Made by a program: the position numbers and the translations under genes
The notes under the pieces: generated by a model
The model's input: the letters and a program-made list of their open reading frames with translations, nothing else
What the model was told of the DNA's origin: nothing
The model's database searches: none
NCBI GenBank assembly: GCA_947095585.1
Contig: OX352765.1
Coordinates: 75,003,976 to 75,067,975 of the forward strand
Source of the DNA: Nephrocerus scutellatus
Taxonomy: Eukaryota > Arthropoda > Insecta > Diptera > Pipunculidae
Length of the DNA stretch: 64,000 nucleotides
Direction: 5' to 3'
Shown: one piece after another, positions 12,263 to 22,785 of the stretch
How positions within the stretch are numbered: position 1 is the first letter of the stretch
How the letters are laid out: every line of letters begins with the position of its first letter

Positions 12263-12489
12263 AATCGCCTAATAATATAATTGCATTGCCGTTGTCTATC
12301 TGTTTGTCAGTATGGATACAAAGCTGATTACATCGCTTCATCCCTCCTAAATAACTGGACGTATCGAAGCCATATATTGTTACACACCATATGATCGTTT
12401 GGTGCTCCGATAAGTTTAAGTTTTTTTTTGGAACCGTTAGGTGGCGCTGTAGTCTAGATATTTACGAAAATTTTTGTTTTTTTATAGTT

Positions 12490-13735
12490 CGCACACGCGT
12501 AAAAGGTAATAGCCAAAGTAGTACTTAAGCGAATTAAGGAACATCTGGAAGATACACTCGATGCAAAACAAGCAGGTTTCCGCACTGGATCCTCCTGTGT
12601 AGACTACATAAACACCCTGCGGATCATTATTGAACAGTGCGTTGAATTCCGGTCACCACTGCACCTGCTGTTCATCCATTTTGAGAAGGCGTTTGACAGT
12701 GTCAATAGACAGTTTATCTGGCTCGCCTTGCGCAGGAGAGGTATACCCGATAAACTAATAGCTATTATTAAAGCAACCTATGGTGGCTCTAAATGTCATG
12801 TGCTGCATAGAGGAATGCTGTCAGAGGAATTCGAGATCCTAAGTGGGGTACGACAAGGTTGCATTCTATCGCCGATTAGCGATGTACTTCGCGCAGCTTT
12901 ATCTACTGGAAACGGAGGAATTCGTTGGACTCTTACATCTCAACTCAAACATCTGGATTACGCTGACGACGTTTGTTTACTCTCACATAGAATTATGGAG
13001 CTGCACCAAATGACAACAAATGTGGAGAGGGAGGCAAATGTTGCGGGTTTGAAGATTAATACTGCCAAAACCAAAATCATTAACCTCGCCACTAACTCAG
13101 TAACTTAAGTTAACATTGCTGGACAGCCGGTAGAGAGAGTAGTGAGTTTCCAATATCTTGGGAGTATTGTCTCGACCGAAGGTGGAACCGAACAGGACAT
13201 TGTCAACCGAATCGGCAAAGCAAAATCGGTGTTTGGAATGATGTCCATGATATGGCGAAGCAATGCAATCAGCTTAAACGCCAAGCTGCGACTGTTCCGC
13301 TCAAATGTTGAATCTGTGCTGTTGTATGAGTGCAGCACTTGGAAGGTGACAGCTACTATCACAAATAGATTACAAACGTTCGTAAATAGATGCCTACGGA
13401 ACATCTTAAGGGTTTTCTGGCCTAACCGTATCTCTAAAGAATATCTTTACCAGAGAACGAAATAGGCACAACCATCCAACGACGGAAGTGGCAGTGGATT
13501 GGTCATGCACTCCGAAAAGGCGACAGTTCCATTGTAAACTACGCAATGCAATGGAACCCGTTATCTCAGGATGGTATAAGAACGGGTCGTCCGTGAAATA
13601 CATGGCGCAGAACAGTTGAGGAGGAGTCACGGCAATTAGGGAACAGTTGGAGAGAGCTGAATCTCATTGTCAGGAACCGCACGCGATGGCGCGTAGGCGT
13701 AGTAGAGGCCCTAGGACCCACGAGGAGACAGCATT
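12490..13735 (+). mobile_element. Degraded LINE reverse transcriptase (RTE/BovB-like), lacking endonuclease
   Basis: The + strand reads as a reverse transcriptase and its C-terminal extension. Motifs include KQAGFRTGSSCVDYINTLR (about 12570-12625), LLFIHFEKAFDSVNR (catalytic Asp, about 12665-12710), LRRRGIPDKLIAIIKATY, SGVRQGCILSP (about 12842-12875) and LKHLDYADDVCLLSH (about 12946-12990). A stop at 13106-13108 interrupts it, then VSFQYLGSIVSTEGG continues to about 13465. After a frameshift, RRKWQWIGHAL and the C-terminal NRTRWRVGVVEALGP-type end follow to about 13725. The segment after CILSP is deleted, because it jumps straight to DVLRAALS. It is a dead, 5'-truncated copy of a different family from the RTE at 1-1800. 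Confidence 0.85.
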
Positions 13736-13889
13736 GGGTTTTGGAAAAGTTACATTCTACTCGATTTTTGTCTCCTCATTTTAATATACTGTCCAGGTCA
13801 AATTAACGTTCTTAACATATGTAGTTATTTGAGTTACTCATGAGAGGTGGAGGGACGTTCCTCAACTAAGGGTTCTGTCGTTAGTGAAA

Positions 13890-14707
13890 GAGTAAATTAG
13901 ATTAGAAGTAATGGACAAGAGATCATTTATACAAATGAGAAAGAGTGTCGAGGACAGAACAGAGCCCTGGGGAATGCCAGGATTTACGTGATGTACTTTA
14001 GACTTGAAACCGTCCAATATCACTTAAATTGAGCGGTCCAAAAGATAGCTTCTACTCCAATGAAGCAGTTTTTCATTGACTCCTTAAGCACGCATTTTGT
14101 ACAAAAGTGCTAGGTGTCAAACTCTGTCAAATGCTTTGAAAATATCGAGTGCAACAGCTTTGCTTTCACCAAATTGGTGCAAAGACCGGTTCCACTGTTC
14201 GGTGAGTTATACCATCAAATCACCAGTAGAACGTTGCCCATGATAGTACGGATGCCAGTCACTAAGGATTTCGTTGGTTTCAAGATATTTCGTAAGCTGA
14301 CAATTGATCAGCGTTTCCATGACCTTGGAAAGAATTGATGTAAGTGCTATGGGTCGGTACGAAGAAGGAGACGACAGTTCGCCTTTTTTGGGTATGGACT
14401 GGACATAGTCGGTTTTCCAACTTCACGGGAAGAGTCCAGAAGAATAGGATAGATGGAAAAGCTTACGCAATGCTAATGCCAGCTTGGAAGAACATCTTTT
14501 CAGAAGTAATGGGGGCATACCATCTTGGCCAGCGGATTTGTGAGTGTTGAGATCGTTTAAAACTTTAGCAACTTCACGAGTACGATTGAATATCTGTCCC
14601 ATAAAGTGTTCAATACTCTGAGGTGCAGGCGTTGGCAAAGCACAATATGGAAGCGTGGAAATGGCTACCTGCAAAATGCGGAGCACACAATGTTTGCACA
14701 CGCCCAA
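13890..14707 (-). mobile_element. Degraded Jockey/CR1-like LINE reverse transcriptase, minus strand
   Basis: On the minus strand, 14707-14423 encodes VAKVLNDLNTHKSAGQDGMPPLLLKRCSSKL followed by LRKLFHLSYSSGLFP, the classic N-terminal RT region (L-x-x-KSAG-DG-x-P) of Jockey/CR1-type LINEs. Continuing down to about 13900 in broken frames are a KAFDRVWH-like segment and a HVNPGIPQGSVLS-like segment, the latter near 14000-13960. The copy lacks both ends and is frameshifted. A fragment of the same family lies at 19130-19260. Confidence 0.8.
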
Positions 14708-16734
14708 ACATAACTTTTATCAAGACTGTTTTTTTAAATTGTAATAGAACTTTAAATTGACCAAAAGGGACACAAAGAATGATAAGTAATCAATATTTTA
14801 TATATTTTATTCAAAGGAACCATTCATTGCATTGAAGATACATAGGTATGACCACCACAGCTGTTCCTGACGAAGCGCATTCTGGCCGTTTATACCTACA
14901 GCTATGCTGGAATGTCAAGAAAGTTGTTCAGACTAAAGGAAGTACAAATCCTTATTAGTCGCTTTAACACACCAGGATATCCAGGACTTTTTATGAATTA
15001 TTAGAAAGTGTGTGTGGTGCATCCTTTTGTATGTAGAGAACTAGCGTTCACATATCCTTTTTTCATTGCTATACAATAGAATCAGCATCGATCTTCAAGG
15101 AAATATTGAAAAATGATTACCACACTACCCGGTTTTGCAAAAAATCAGAAATGCATAAGGGGGAGTAGGTTTGCAGGTCTCGGTCCAGTTTCTATTACAT
15201 ACTACATTTATCGTAGTGGCACCTACGAACCTTAGTCTCCTTGTCAGTTGTTGTATAAATAAAACAAATAGGCAATGCACGAACAGCCGACTGCGGTACT
15301 GCGGTGCGGCGCCCGCATGCACCATCAGAACCGGAAAACGAGTCAACTTTTTGTTTTCTTGTTTTCTCATAAATCTTATGGGCTTCGATGGCGCGTACTC
15401 GAATTTTCAGTCTATCCACAAAAGGCGGCTGTATGTGTATCTGTTAAGCAATATACGACCATGTATTTGAATGGATGCGCTGCGCTGGCGTTGGCCAAAG
15501 TTAACTTTAAACGAGTTTCGCCGGGCCAGCCAGCCAGCCAGCTAGCTGTGGATGTGGATTTGACCCACCCAACTTGTCTAGATGGTGCTCGCACCACAGT
15601 TAAGTCTTCATTTTTTTTTTATTTCTAATCTTTATGGTCGTTTTTCAGCCATCTCGGCACACACGTACATACACACACAGCCACAGCAACATCCTTATAA
15701 TCTCGTACCTTGAGTTAACCGCTTTTCTTCTCGGGTATTTTCCACCTTTTTTTGCTCCATCGGATTTTTCCTTTCGTTTGGTGTATGTTGTTCTTTAGCT
15801 TGGGTCAGGTCGAGTTGGCAGTGGTGCTGTGCTGTGTGTGGTATTTTTTTTAAGATTATAATTTAAGACCGTTGGTGTTGTTATTTGTCTTATGCGAAGG
15901 ATGGATGATGTTAAGGATCACTTATAATCCAAGCAAAATGAAAAAAAATACCCTTCTTACATAAGGGCAGAATGTGGCAGATTAAAGGATAGGAACATCA
16001 GTTCAAATTGAAAATTTCTTGATACTCGTATAACTTCTTGGGAGAAGTTGGGTCATCGCGGGGCAATCTCTACATGCAAAAGTTTCCATTCCATCAAATC
16101 AATTACAAATTTAATCCGTGGCTTATGAAGTAGCACCTGAATCATTTTTACGATATACCTACCAAACATAATTAAAAAGCCAGAACAAATTATAATAGGA
16201 TAAGGGGGGTTTTTTTCTATGTATGAAAAGCTTAGCTTTGTCACAACGCAATATACGTGTATTTACAGGATAAAGTGGAATATACTGGAGAAAGCAAAAA
16301 TAGGTTATTAATAATTGAAATTCAGTATTAAAAAGTGACGGAATGGAAAACGGTAAATTGCATATTTAATAATTAATTCCCTCCGAAAAAACATTGGATC
16401 ATTTGGCCATCCATCAATAAGCGAAAGTTAATACTTCTATTCAATGGTTCTACCTTCATCCTGATTAACAAAAAAAAATAAACAACAAAAAATGTTCTCC
16501 AAGTTTCACTCCTCGCGAGAGAAGAGTACCTTCTCCTTTTTCTTTTAAATGGTTATCTATATCTATAGTAAATAAAAAAATACAGTACGACCTCGGTAAA
16601 TGCAACTATTTATAAATCGAAGCTGTTGTAATTGAGGTTGTTTGTTGCAAAAAACCGAGTCACAAATGTCCGGGTTAAAGATTAACAAAAACAAAGTAGT
16701 ACTTAATTTAATTAATATAAATTATAACAAAAAC
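14708..16734. other. Intergenic stretch without recognisable gene
   Basis: Overlapping open frames on both strands at 15125-15630 are mutually exclusive and lack recognisable domains. The stretch includes a CA-rich run near 15660-15680. I see no RNA gene. Confidence 0.4.
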
Positions 16735-16960
16735 AACCCATAAAAATTGAAAATTCTCTAATCGGATATAAACAGGTATGCACTCTTTGAATAAAATTAG
16801 ATTAATATTCAAAAAAAAAAATTATGGGAGTCCTTCTGTCCTGGAGCCTGATTACTTACAAATATTTACAAAAAGTGTTTTACATCGGAAAATCGGGTAA
16901 ATTTTGTAAAATATTTGTATGGGAGCCCCACAACCCCGAGGCCTGAGGACTGGAACAGGC
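16735..16960 (+). repeat. Satellite-bearing dispersed element, copy D
   Basis: Short copy with head (caacccataaaaattgaaa, then attctctaatcggatata), one to two units ending in gtatgggagccccacaaccc near 16917-16936, and a diverged end. No clear tail. Confidence 0.75.
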
Positions 16961-17369
16961 GTTAAAGTTGGATATCTGAAGATCCAAACAAGATATCGAA
17001 TTTATTTAAACGCAATTACAAAGGCTAGTATTGTTTCTAAAAATAAATTCCTAAAAGAAGTTTCTACCAATAGTATTGACAGAGCAATTTCTGTTAACAT
17101 GGGTCAGGTTACACCAAAGTAAGCTTTTTCTTAAATCCTCTATAAATAATGTCAACATTGGAGACAGACCCTTACTGTAGAACAATTTTTTCTTAGAATA
17201 TACCCAAGAACATTTATCAAATTATTGTTGGCGTATTAGGGGACACCCTGTATACACATCTATATATAAATAGGCAAAACAGTTAGAAACCATTTTCTCC
17301 TCTGTTTGTCATTCTATTTTTTTTTTCTTTTTTTTGGTACCTATTGATGAGCTTTAGTGTTATCAATAA

Positions 17370-18018
17370 AAAAAAAACAACCCATAAAAATTTTTCAATC
17401 AATTTTTCATGTAAATTCTCTAATAGGAGATGGGTATGTGTTAAAATTTAAAGAAAATCGGGTTAATTTTTAAAAAATTTACATGGACACCACACTCCAA
17501 CAAATTTACAAAAAGTTTTGTCCATCAGTGACACACATGTGTTTAAAATTTGAAGAAAATCGAGCTAATTTTTAAAAAAATTATGTGGGCACCCTTCGGG
17601 CCTCAGGGCCCGTTCACTCCAAAAACTTTACACAAAATGTTGTCCATCGGAGGTACACAGGCGTATAAAATTTGAAGAAAATCGGGTTAATTTTTTTGAA
17701 AAATTTATATGGGGCCCCAAGACCCCGGCCACCAAAATTTTTGCAAAAAGTGTTGTCCATCGGAGATACACACATATATGAAATTTAAAAAAATCGGGTT
17801 AATTTTTTTTTTAAAAAAAATGTGGGGCCCCTCGACCCCGTGGCCCGACGGGCCTCATATTATAATAGAAAGTGTTGTCTCCGGAAATACACATGTGTGC
17901 AAAATTTCAATAAAATCGGGCTTTGGGAAGTGGGTTAAAAATTGATCGCAAGATTCCACGGCAGACGACCGACGACCGACCCACGGGCAAGTGAAGTTAA
18001 TATAGAGAATTTAAAAAT
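17370..18018 (+). repeat. Satellite-bearing dispersed element, copy E (complete)
   Basis: The most complete copy. Head: aacaacccataaaaattt, then tcatgtaaattctctaatag. About four units have period phrases near 17520, 17640, 17752 and 17875. Tail: caaaatttcaataaaatcgg, gctttgggaagtgggttaaa, aattgatcgcaagattccac, a gacgaccgacgaccgaccca stretch, then gaagttaatatagagaattt ending at about 18013. The head TAAATTCTCTA and the tail TATAGAGAATTTA are inverted copies of each other. Confidence 0.9.
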
Positions 18019-19119
18019 GTGGAAACAAAAAGTTATCTATTATCGTTCATTTTAGCGTTTATAGCAGTTGCTAAGAGAAGAGAAAAACGAAGTTTTTTAC
18101 ATTTATTTGTTTTATTTTATTTTTTTAAATTTTTACATATTTGAGGCTGCATCCTGTGCTTAAACAGCAACTACAAAAACTAAAAATCACACACGACGGT
18201 AAACAAGATCACACACATCACAAGACTGAACTGGCTAATAGCAGCACAGAACGTCGTAAACCTAAAGGGACAACAAAATTTCCCTTCAGCCGACTGGATT
18301 AGTGCCCAGGTAAATTGGAAACTTCGCTGTCTATAATATCGCTGATAAAACTTTGCTGCCAGGACGACGAAACTGTCACAACTTTGCTGTCGTAATTTCT
18401 GTCGTCCAACTTTATTTTAGCTGGCAACTACGTGGATACCGTCCTCCCGTATTCTTACACCTCGTCCTGAGTTACGGTGGGCTCGTCATACGCTCCTGTA
18501 CTCCTTGCATCATCCTGACCTATGTATTGGGCTGTTCACAACGTCCAGACCGATGAATCACACGAATAATGATCCGCTCGACTTACGCTCTTACATATCT
18601 GTGCATCATCCAGACCTATGCAAACCTGGACCCGATTTACGCTCCACTCGATCTACGCGTCTAGACTACGATAAGATAATTAGATAGTTAGACTGAATAA
18701 TAAAAGATTGAGTATAAGAAGAATAAAAATTTAATTAAACTTAAAGAGCCCGAAATATAAATTTCCTACGTTATGCATGGTTTCCTTGGTTCCGGTTTAA
18801 ATTGAGGTTTAAATTGCAAATCACAAAGCAAAACCACCAAAAATCCTATTCACAGTCCTACCTTTTCCTAAAGTTATTACTCTGTCGACCGTCCAAAAGT
18901 AATAACTGTCATGAAAATATTCTCTAAATTTTAGGTCCCTTCCATTTGTATGGCGAATATGTGGTCATTTCAACAAACCTTGTTTTTGACACACACACTC
19001 AGATTACTTCTTGAATCTTCGAATCAAGCACCATTCATGGATAAAAGCTGAAGATTTTAAATTCGAAATTTGGATGGAAGCTTAAAATTCTGCACGAAAT
19101 GAATTAAATAAGAAGTAGC
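18019..19119. other. Non-coding stretch with short internal repeats and a SINE relic
   Basis: No gene recognised. Two similar segments begin tacgctcctgtactccttgc (about 18490) and tacgctcttacatatctgtg (about 18585), and both continue catcatcc-gacctatg. Several further tacgctc/cgatctacgcg phrases follow, then an AATAAA at about 18700. This could be the end of an unrecognised LTR or other element. A SINE fragment lies at 18896-18949. Confidence 0.4.
18896..18949 (+). mobile_element. SINE fragment related to the SINE at 54955
   Basis: Contains agtaataact-gtca-gaaaa and then ttaggtcccttccatttg, the same order as the 3' half of the SINE at 54955-55255 (agtaataacttgtcacggaa, then gtaggtcccttccatttg), with an internal deletion. 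Confidence 0.6.
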
Positions 19120-19129
19120 GGACAAGAAG

Positions 19130-19260
19130 AGATAATTTATGAAAATGAGAAAGAGTTTCGGAGAAAACATAGAGCCTTGTAGAACACCAGCGTTTATGCG
19201 GTGAACATTAAATTTCAAACCGTCCGATATGTCTTAGATTGTGTCTATTACAAAGCCAAA
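19130..19260 (-). mobile_element. Fragment of the Jockey/CR1-like LINE, minus strand
   Basis: The sequence agtagcggacaagaagagat, then gagaaagagtttcggag, agagcct, aacaccag and aaaccgtccgatat aligns by eye with 13908-14025 of the neighbouring LINE remnant. It corresponds to the RT segment around the 'PGIPQGSVLS' motif on the minus strand. Confidence 0.65.
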
Positions 19261-19399
19261 TAGAATCAATTGGAAACAATATTAAACAATATTATATTAT
19301 AAGAAAGTGTTGTGGTGGGTGGAGTTGAATTCACACACGAGCACTCACAAACTAGAATATTGTGATCATAAACCCACATTGATGGCTCTACAACTTGAT

Positions 19400-20290
19400 T
19401 TTTTTTAAAAATACCCTAGCGCCTAGCCCATATGGCAGACACTGCGACCTAAAAGATCTATTGTATCTTAGGGTGTATTTACTCTAAGAGACGTACCACC
19501 TCCCTAGTAAAAGATAGTCAATCCTTAGTGATAGAATTTCTTAACTCCGCTGTCGAGCATATTTCCCTATAAAAAACGCATCTCCTTAACCAAAGTAGTG
19601 GTGGGCATTCATAAAGAATATGCTCAGATGACTCATCATCTTTCGAGCAGAACCTACATTCTGTCTCTGAGCCCACACAAATTTTGGTAAGGTGACACCG
19701 AATGCCACAACGACCTCCAGGTTCCTAATTTATTATTTAAATTCCTTATAGGAAAAGGGCCTGATTATTGTTTGGGTTGCCTCAGCCCCGGGACGATATC
19801 CCAGTGGGCCAGACGAAGTTTGTGTTCCCAACAATTTATCAGTGCTGTGGCGGCAGCCCAGTTGAGACCAAAGTAGGGCTCATGTCCTATGAACACGGAT
19901 TCAGAGCCAGTCCTAGCTAGTTAATCCGCAAATTCGTTGCCTACAATTCCCTGAAGACCATGGACCCTACCGAGTTTGACTCTGTTGTGTCTGGCAAGAC
20001 TTATAACGATTCCTTTAAGCTGGACGACAGCGCTTTAACTGCTGCCAGGCTATCTGAAAAGATATATATTATAGCGCCCTTAATTCCTTTCCTAAGGTTG
20101 ATTCTGGCGCAGATCTCAATGGCATGGAGTTCTGCCGACATGGGACTTTTTCCCATTGGTATCGAAATTTTGGTGTTGGCTCCAATGACACCAGCTCCAA
20201 CTCCAGTTTCTATCTTCGATCAATCTGTGAACCAAACCAGACCTCTAGCGTCCAGTGAAGGAACACCATTGCATACATCTTGATTAGTTC
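19400..20290 (-). mobile_element. LINE 3' region with RNase H domain, minus strand
   Basis: Read on the minus strand from about 20285, this gives an RNase H-like domain: FTDRSKIETGVGAGVIG (about 20215-20165), then MSAELHAIEICARINL, then YIFSDSLAAVKAL (about 20075-20035). Further 3' is EFVGHEPYFGLNW (about 19900-19865), then a C-terminal Cys/His segment (CRFCSKDDESSEHILYECP, about 19680-19620) typical of the end of ORF2 in R1/I/Jockey-related LINEs. Stops and shifts are present. Orientation is opposite to the related fragment at 21690. Confidence 0.75.
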
Positions 20291-21689
20291 ATAAATCAAC
20301 TCATCCGTACATGTGAATACAGCATTATACAGCAACTGTACATCACATTATTTAATTCAGTGCGGTGAAGTGGTTCTAATTACTGTACCACCGACACTTT
20401 TGTTTCACTTGGAAACAATTTTTTTTAATTTCAATAAGTTTTGTACACATTCAATGTTTAATCGAAGCAGTTTTAATAAAAAAAATCTTCGTACACTGTG
20501 TTTGACTACAGTGTACCCCGAGGCTAAACACTACTGGTCTTGCAGTTCAAATTAAAACAATAAACCTGAGTGGCTATCAACCGTCCGTCGTTTAATTTCT
20601 CTTTCTGCCTTACATAACGTTACGTCAGCACTCAGTATCATCTGTATATTTGAACAAAATTATTATAATACTTTGTGCTACCAATTTACGATTGAAATTG
20701 TTTATCTGTGCAATTTAGAGACGCTTTATATTGTTGTTGTTTTTTTTTTATTTAGCCATTAAATAATAATTACGATGATTACGTATAACTTGCAGTGGAG
20801 TGTAAGCAAATTTTTTTTATCGGCTGATGCTGACGTCTGCAATACCTTAGGCGGTATTGCTACGGGCATACTCACCAGTTAGACAAAATGTCATGCTACT
20901 TAACGAAACTAAAAATATCTAATAATTTATCCAACCATCGCTTGAGCTTCGCTATGGCAAACACCTGTGGACATCCTCCGCTCGTCGTATCGAACGATTT
21001 GTTGGAAAGCAAGCGAAGTGATTGTTTCCAAATAAAAATTTTTTCTTAAGAAGGCCTATATTTTTGGGGTGTTACTCTTATTTTCTTTTTTTGTGTCAGC
21101 GACAGCTCTTTGTATACTTTCCTTATAAACGGGCTAGGAATTCAAACTTATTTTTGGTGTGTGTACATCATCAGGTTAGATGTCATGTAATTATAAAATA
21201 TATGCCTTCTACTGCGATTTGTTATTACGATGGCTCAGTAGGTTCATCGTACAACGACTGGCACTTACGTTCACTTTTTTATTCAAATTCCACGTCAAGA
21301 TTTGTGAGTTTTGGGGATTGGATTGGAATGTATTTAAAAAACTGAAAAGGACGTGCGACGCACGACCATATGCGTTAAACGAGAAATTCGCATTCGGATT
21401 CGGAATCGTGCTAATATTCAAAGCATCTATCAATTCATCTTTTCCCAGCCTAAAGCGATATCAATCACATATGGATAGAAATAGCATTTCATCGCTTTAA
21501 ACGGTTTCGCCTTACACGTGGAGTCGAAGTAAAACAAAATAAGAAAATGATCCCACCGATTTTTGATCCATTGGCTTCCGAATGTGAAAAAGTATTTTCT
21601 TTTTATATTGTTTCACATTTACATATGTAACTAAGCAGAGTCCAAAGATCAGCTTGTCTTTGTGTGAGCGGAGCGCTTCGTACAACTCC
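20291..21689. other. Intergenic stretch without recognisable gene
   Basis: Overlapping short frames at 20313-20555, 21022-21345 and 21180-21500 have no recognisable domain. I see no RNA gene or strong repeat. Confidence 0.4.
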
Positions 21690-22785
21690 CTCTGCTGCAC
21701 TGGACATTCTGCTCAACCTTGCTTCACTCGACATCTGCAAGCGTGGCTACTCGCCTCAGAGCAATCTCTCAGTGGACCGTGAATGATTTTGGCCACTCTT
21801 CTATCCTGAATTAAGTCAGGACTCCACTTGTCAACTTAGACTACACCATTCCGCAGCTCCAATTCGACAAAAACTTCCAGGTTACCATCCCCTCCAGGTC
21901 TTCGACTGATGAAGGGGTTGGCGGAGGTGTCTTTTCAAAAAGACTAAATCTAAGACTCTCTTTCCGTCTTCCTGATCACTGTAGTGTTTTACAAGCGGAA
22001 ATCATGGCTATTAAGCCATGTCTTGTCTGAAGAGTAATTTCATATCTGTTAAGGATATCCACATTTTCTCGGATAGCCAGGCTGCGCTAAAATCCATGGA
22101 ATCAGTCTCCACAAATTCCATTCTAGCCCGGAATTGCCGATCGTCTCTTGAGGATATGGCGGAGCATTTCAACATTCACCTGTGCTGGGTGCCAGGGCAT
22201 AGAGACATTCCTGTTAATTGCCAATCGCCAAACATGGAACCCCTATTGCCTAAATATAGTTCACTAGGCCACGACACGTGCAAACTCATGTTTAAACGGG
22301 ATGCTATAATAAAAGTTATGTATAGATGGTCAAACGGTACAACTTGCATAGCAACGAAGCAGATCTGGCCCAATCTAGATCCGAAACGCTCCAAGTGTTT
22401 GATCTCTCAAAACAGACTGCACATTAGTGCCATTATAGGTGTCATAACTTGACACTGTCTCATAGGCAAGCATGCAGAAAGACTACGAGTCCTTTCCAAT
22501 GGTTTCTGCAGAAGCTGCATGGATGAGGAGGAGCAGGAAACCACTGTCCATCTAATTTGTACTTGCCCAACCCTCTAGAATAGGCGGAAGCTTAATCTGG
22601 GAGCGACAGATCTTTTTCAACGATCTCAACGATCTAACCCAAATTGACATTAATAGTCAATTCAAGTGGTTCAACGAGTAGGCGTGGGATTTTCTTGATC
22701 CTTGTGGTATCACAACGGGCCTTCATGGTCTAAGTGCGTCGGTTTTGACTGACGGCCACTTTAACCTAACCTAACCTAACCTACA
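21690..22785 (+). mobile_element. LINE 3' end with RNase H domain and (TAACC)n tail
   Basis: The + strand carries the end of a LINE ORF2. IHIFSDSQAALKSMESVS and HLCWVPGHRDIPVN, both RNase H motifs, lie in the open frame 22018-22452. This is followed by a C-terminal CRSCMDEEEQETTVHLICTC (Cys/His) segment at about 22508-22567. The 3' terminus is the phrase gactgacggccactttaacc followed by (TAACC)4 at 22762-22781. Upstream frames are broken. It looks related to, but not identical with, the minus-strand RNase H fragment at 19400-20290. Confidence 0.85.
22762..22781. repeat. (TAACC)4 tail of LINE
   Basis: Four tandem TAACC units directly after the LINE 3' end. The complement reads GGTTA, the same cyclic unit as the TTAGG insect telomere repeat, but the position and length fit a LINE 3' tail. 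Confidence 0.9.

Noticed and set aside
15125..15630. Overlapping open frames on both strands
   Set aside because: Frames are mutually exclusive and lack recognised motifs.
22762..22781. Telomeric TTAGG array
   Set aside because: Only four units, directly attached to a LINE 3' end inside a chromosome-arm-like context.
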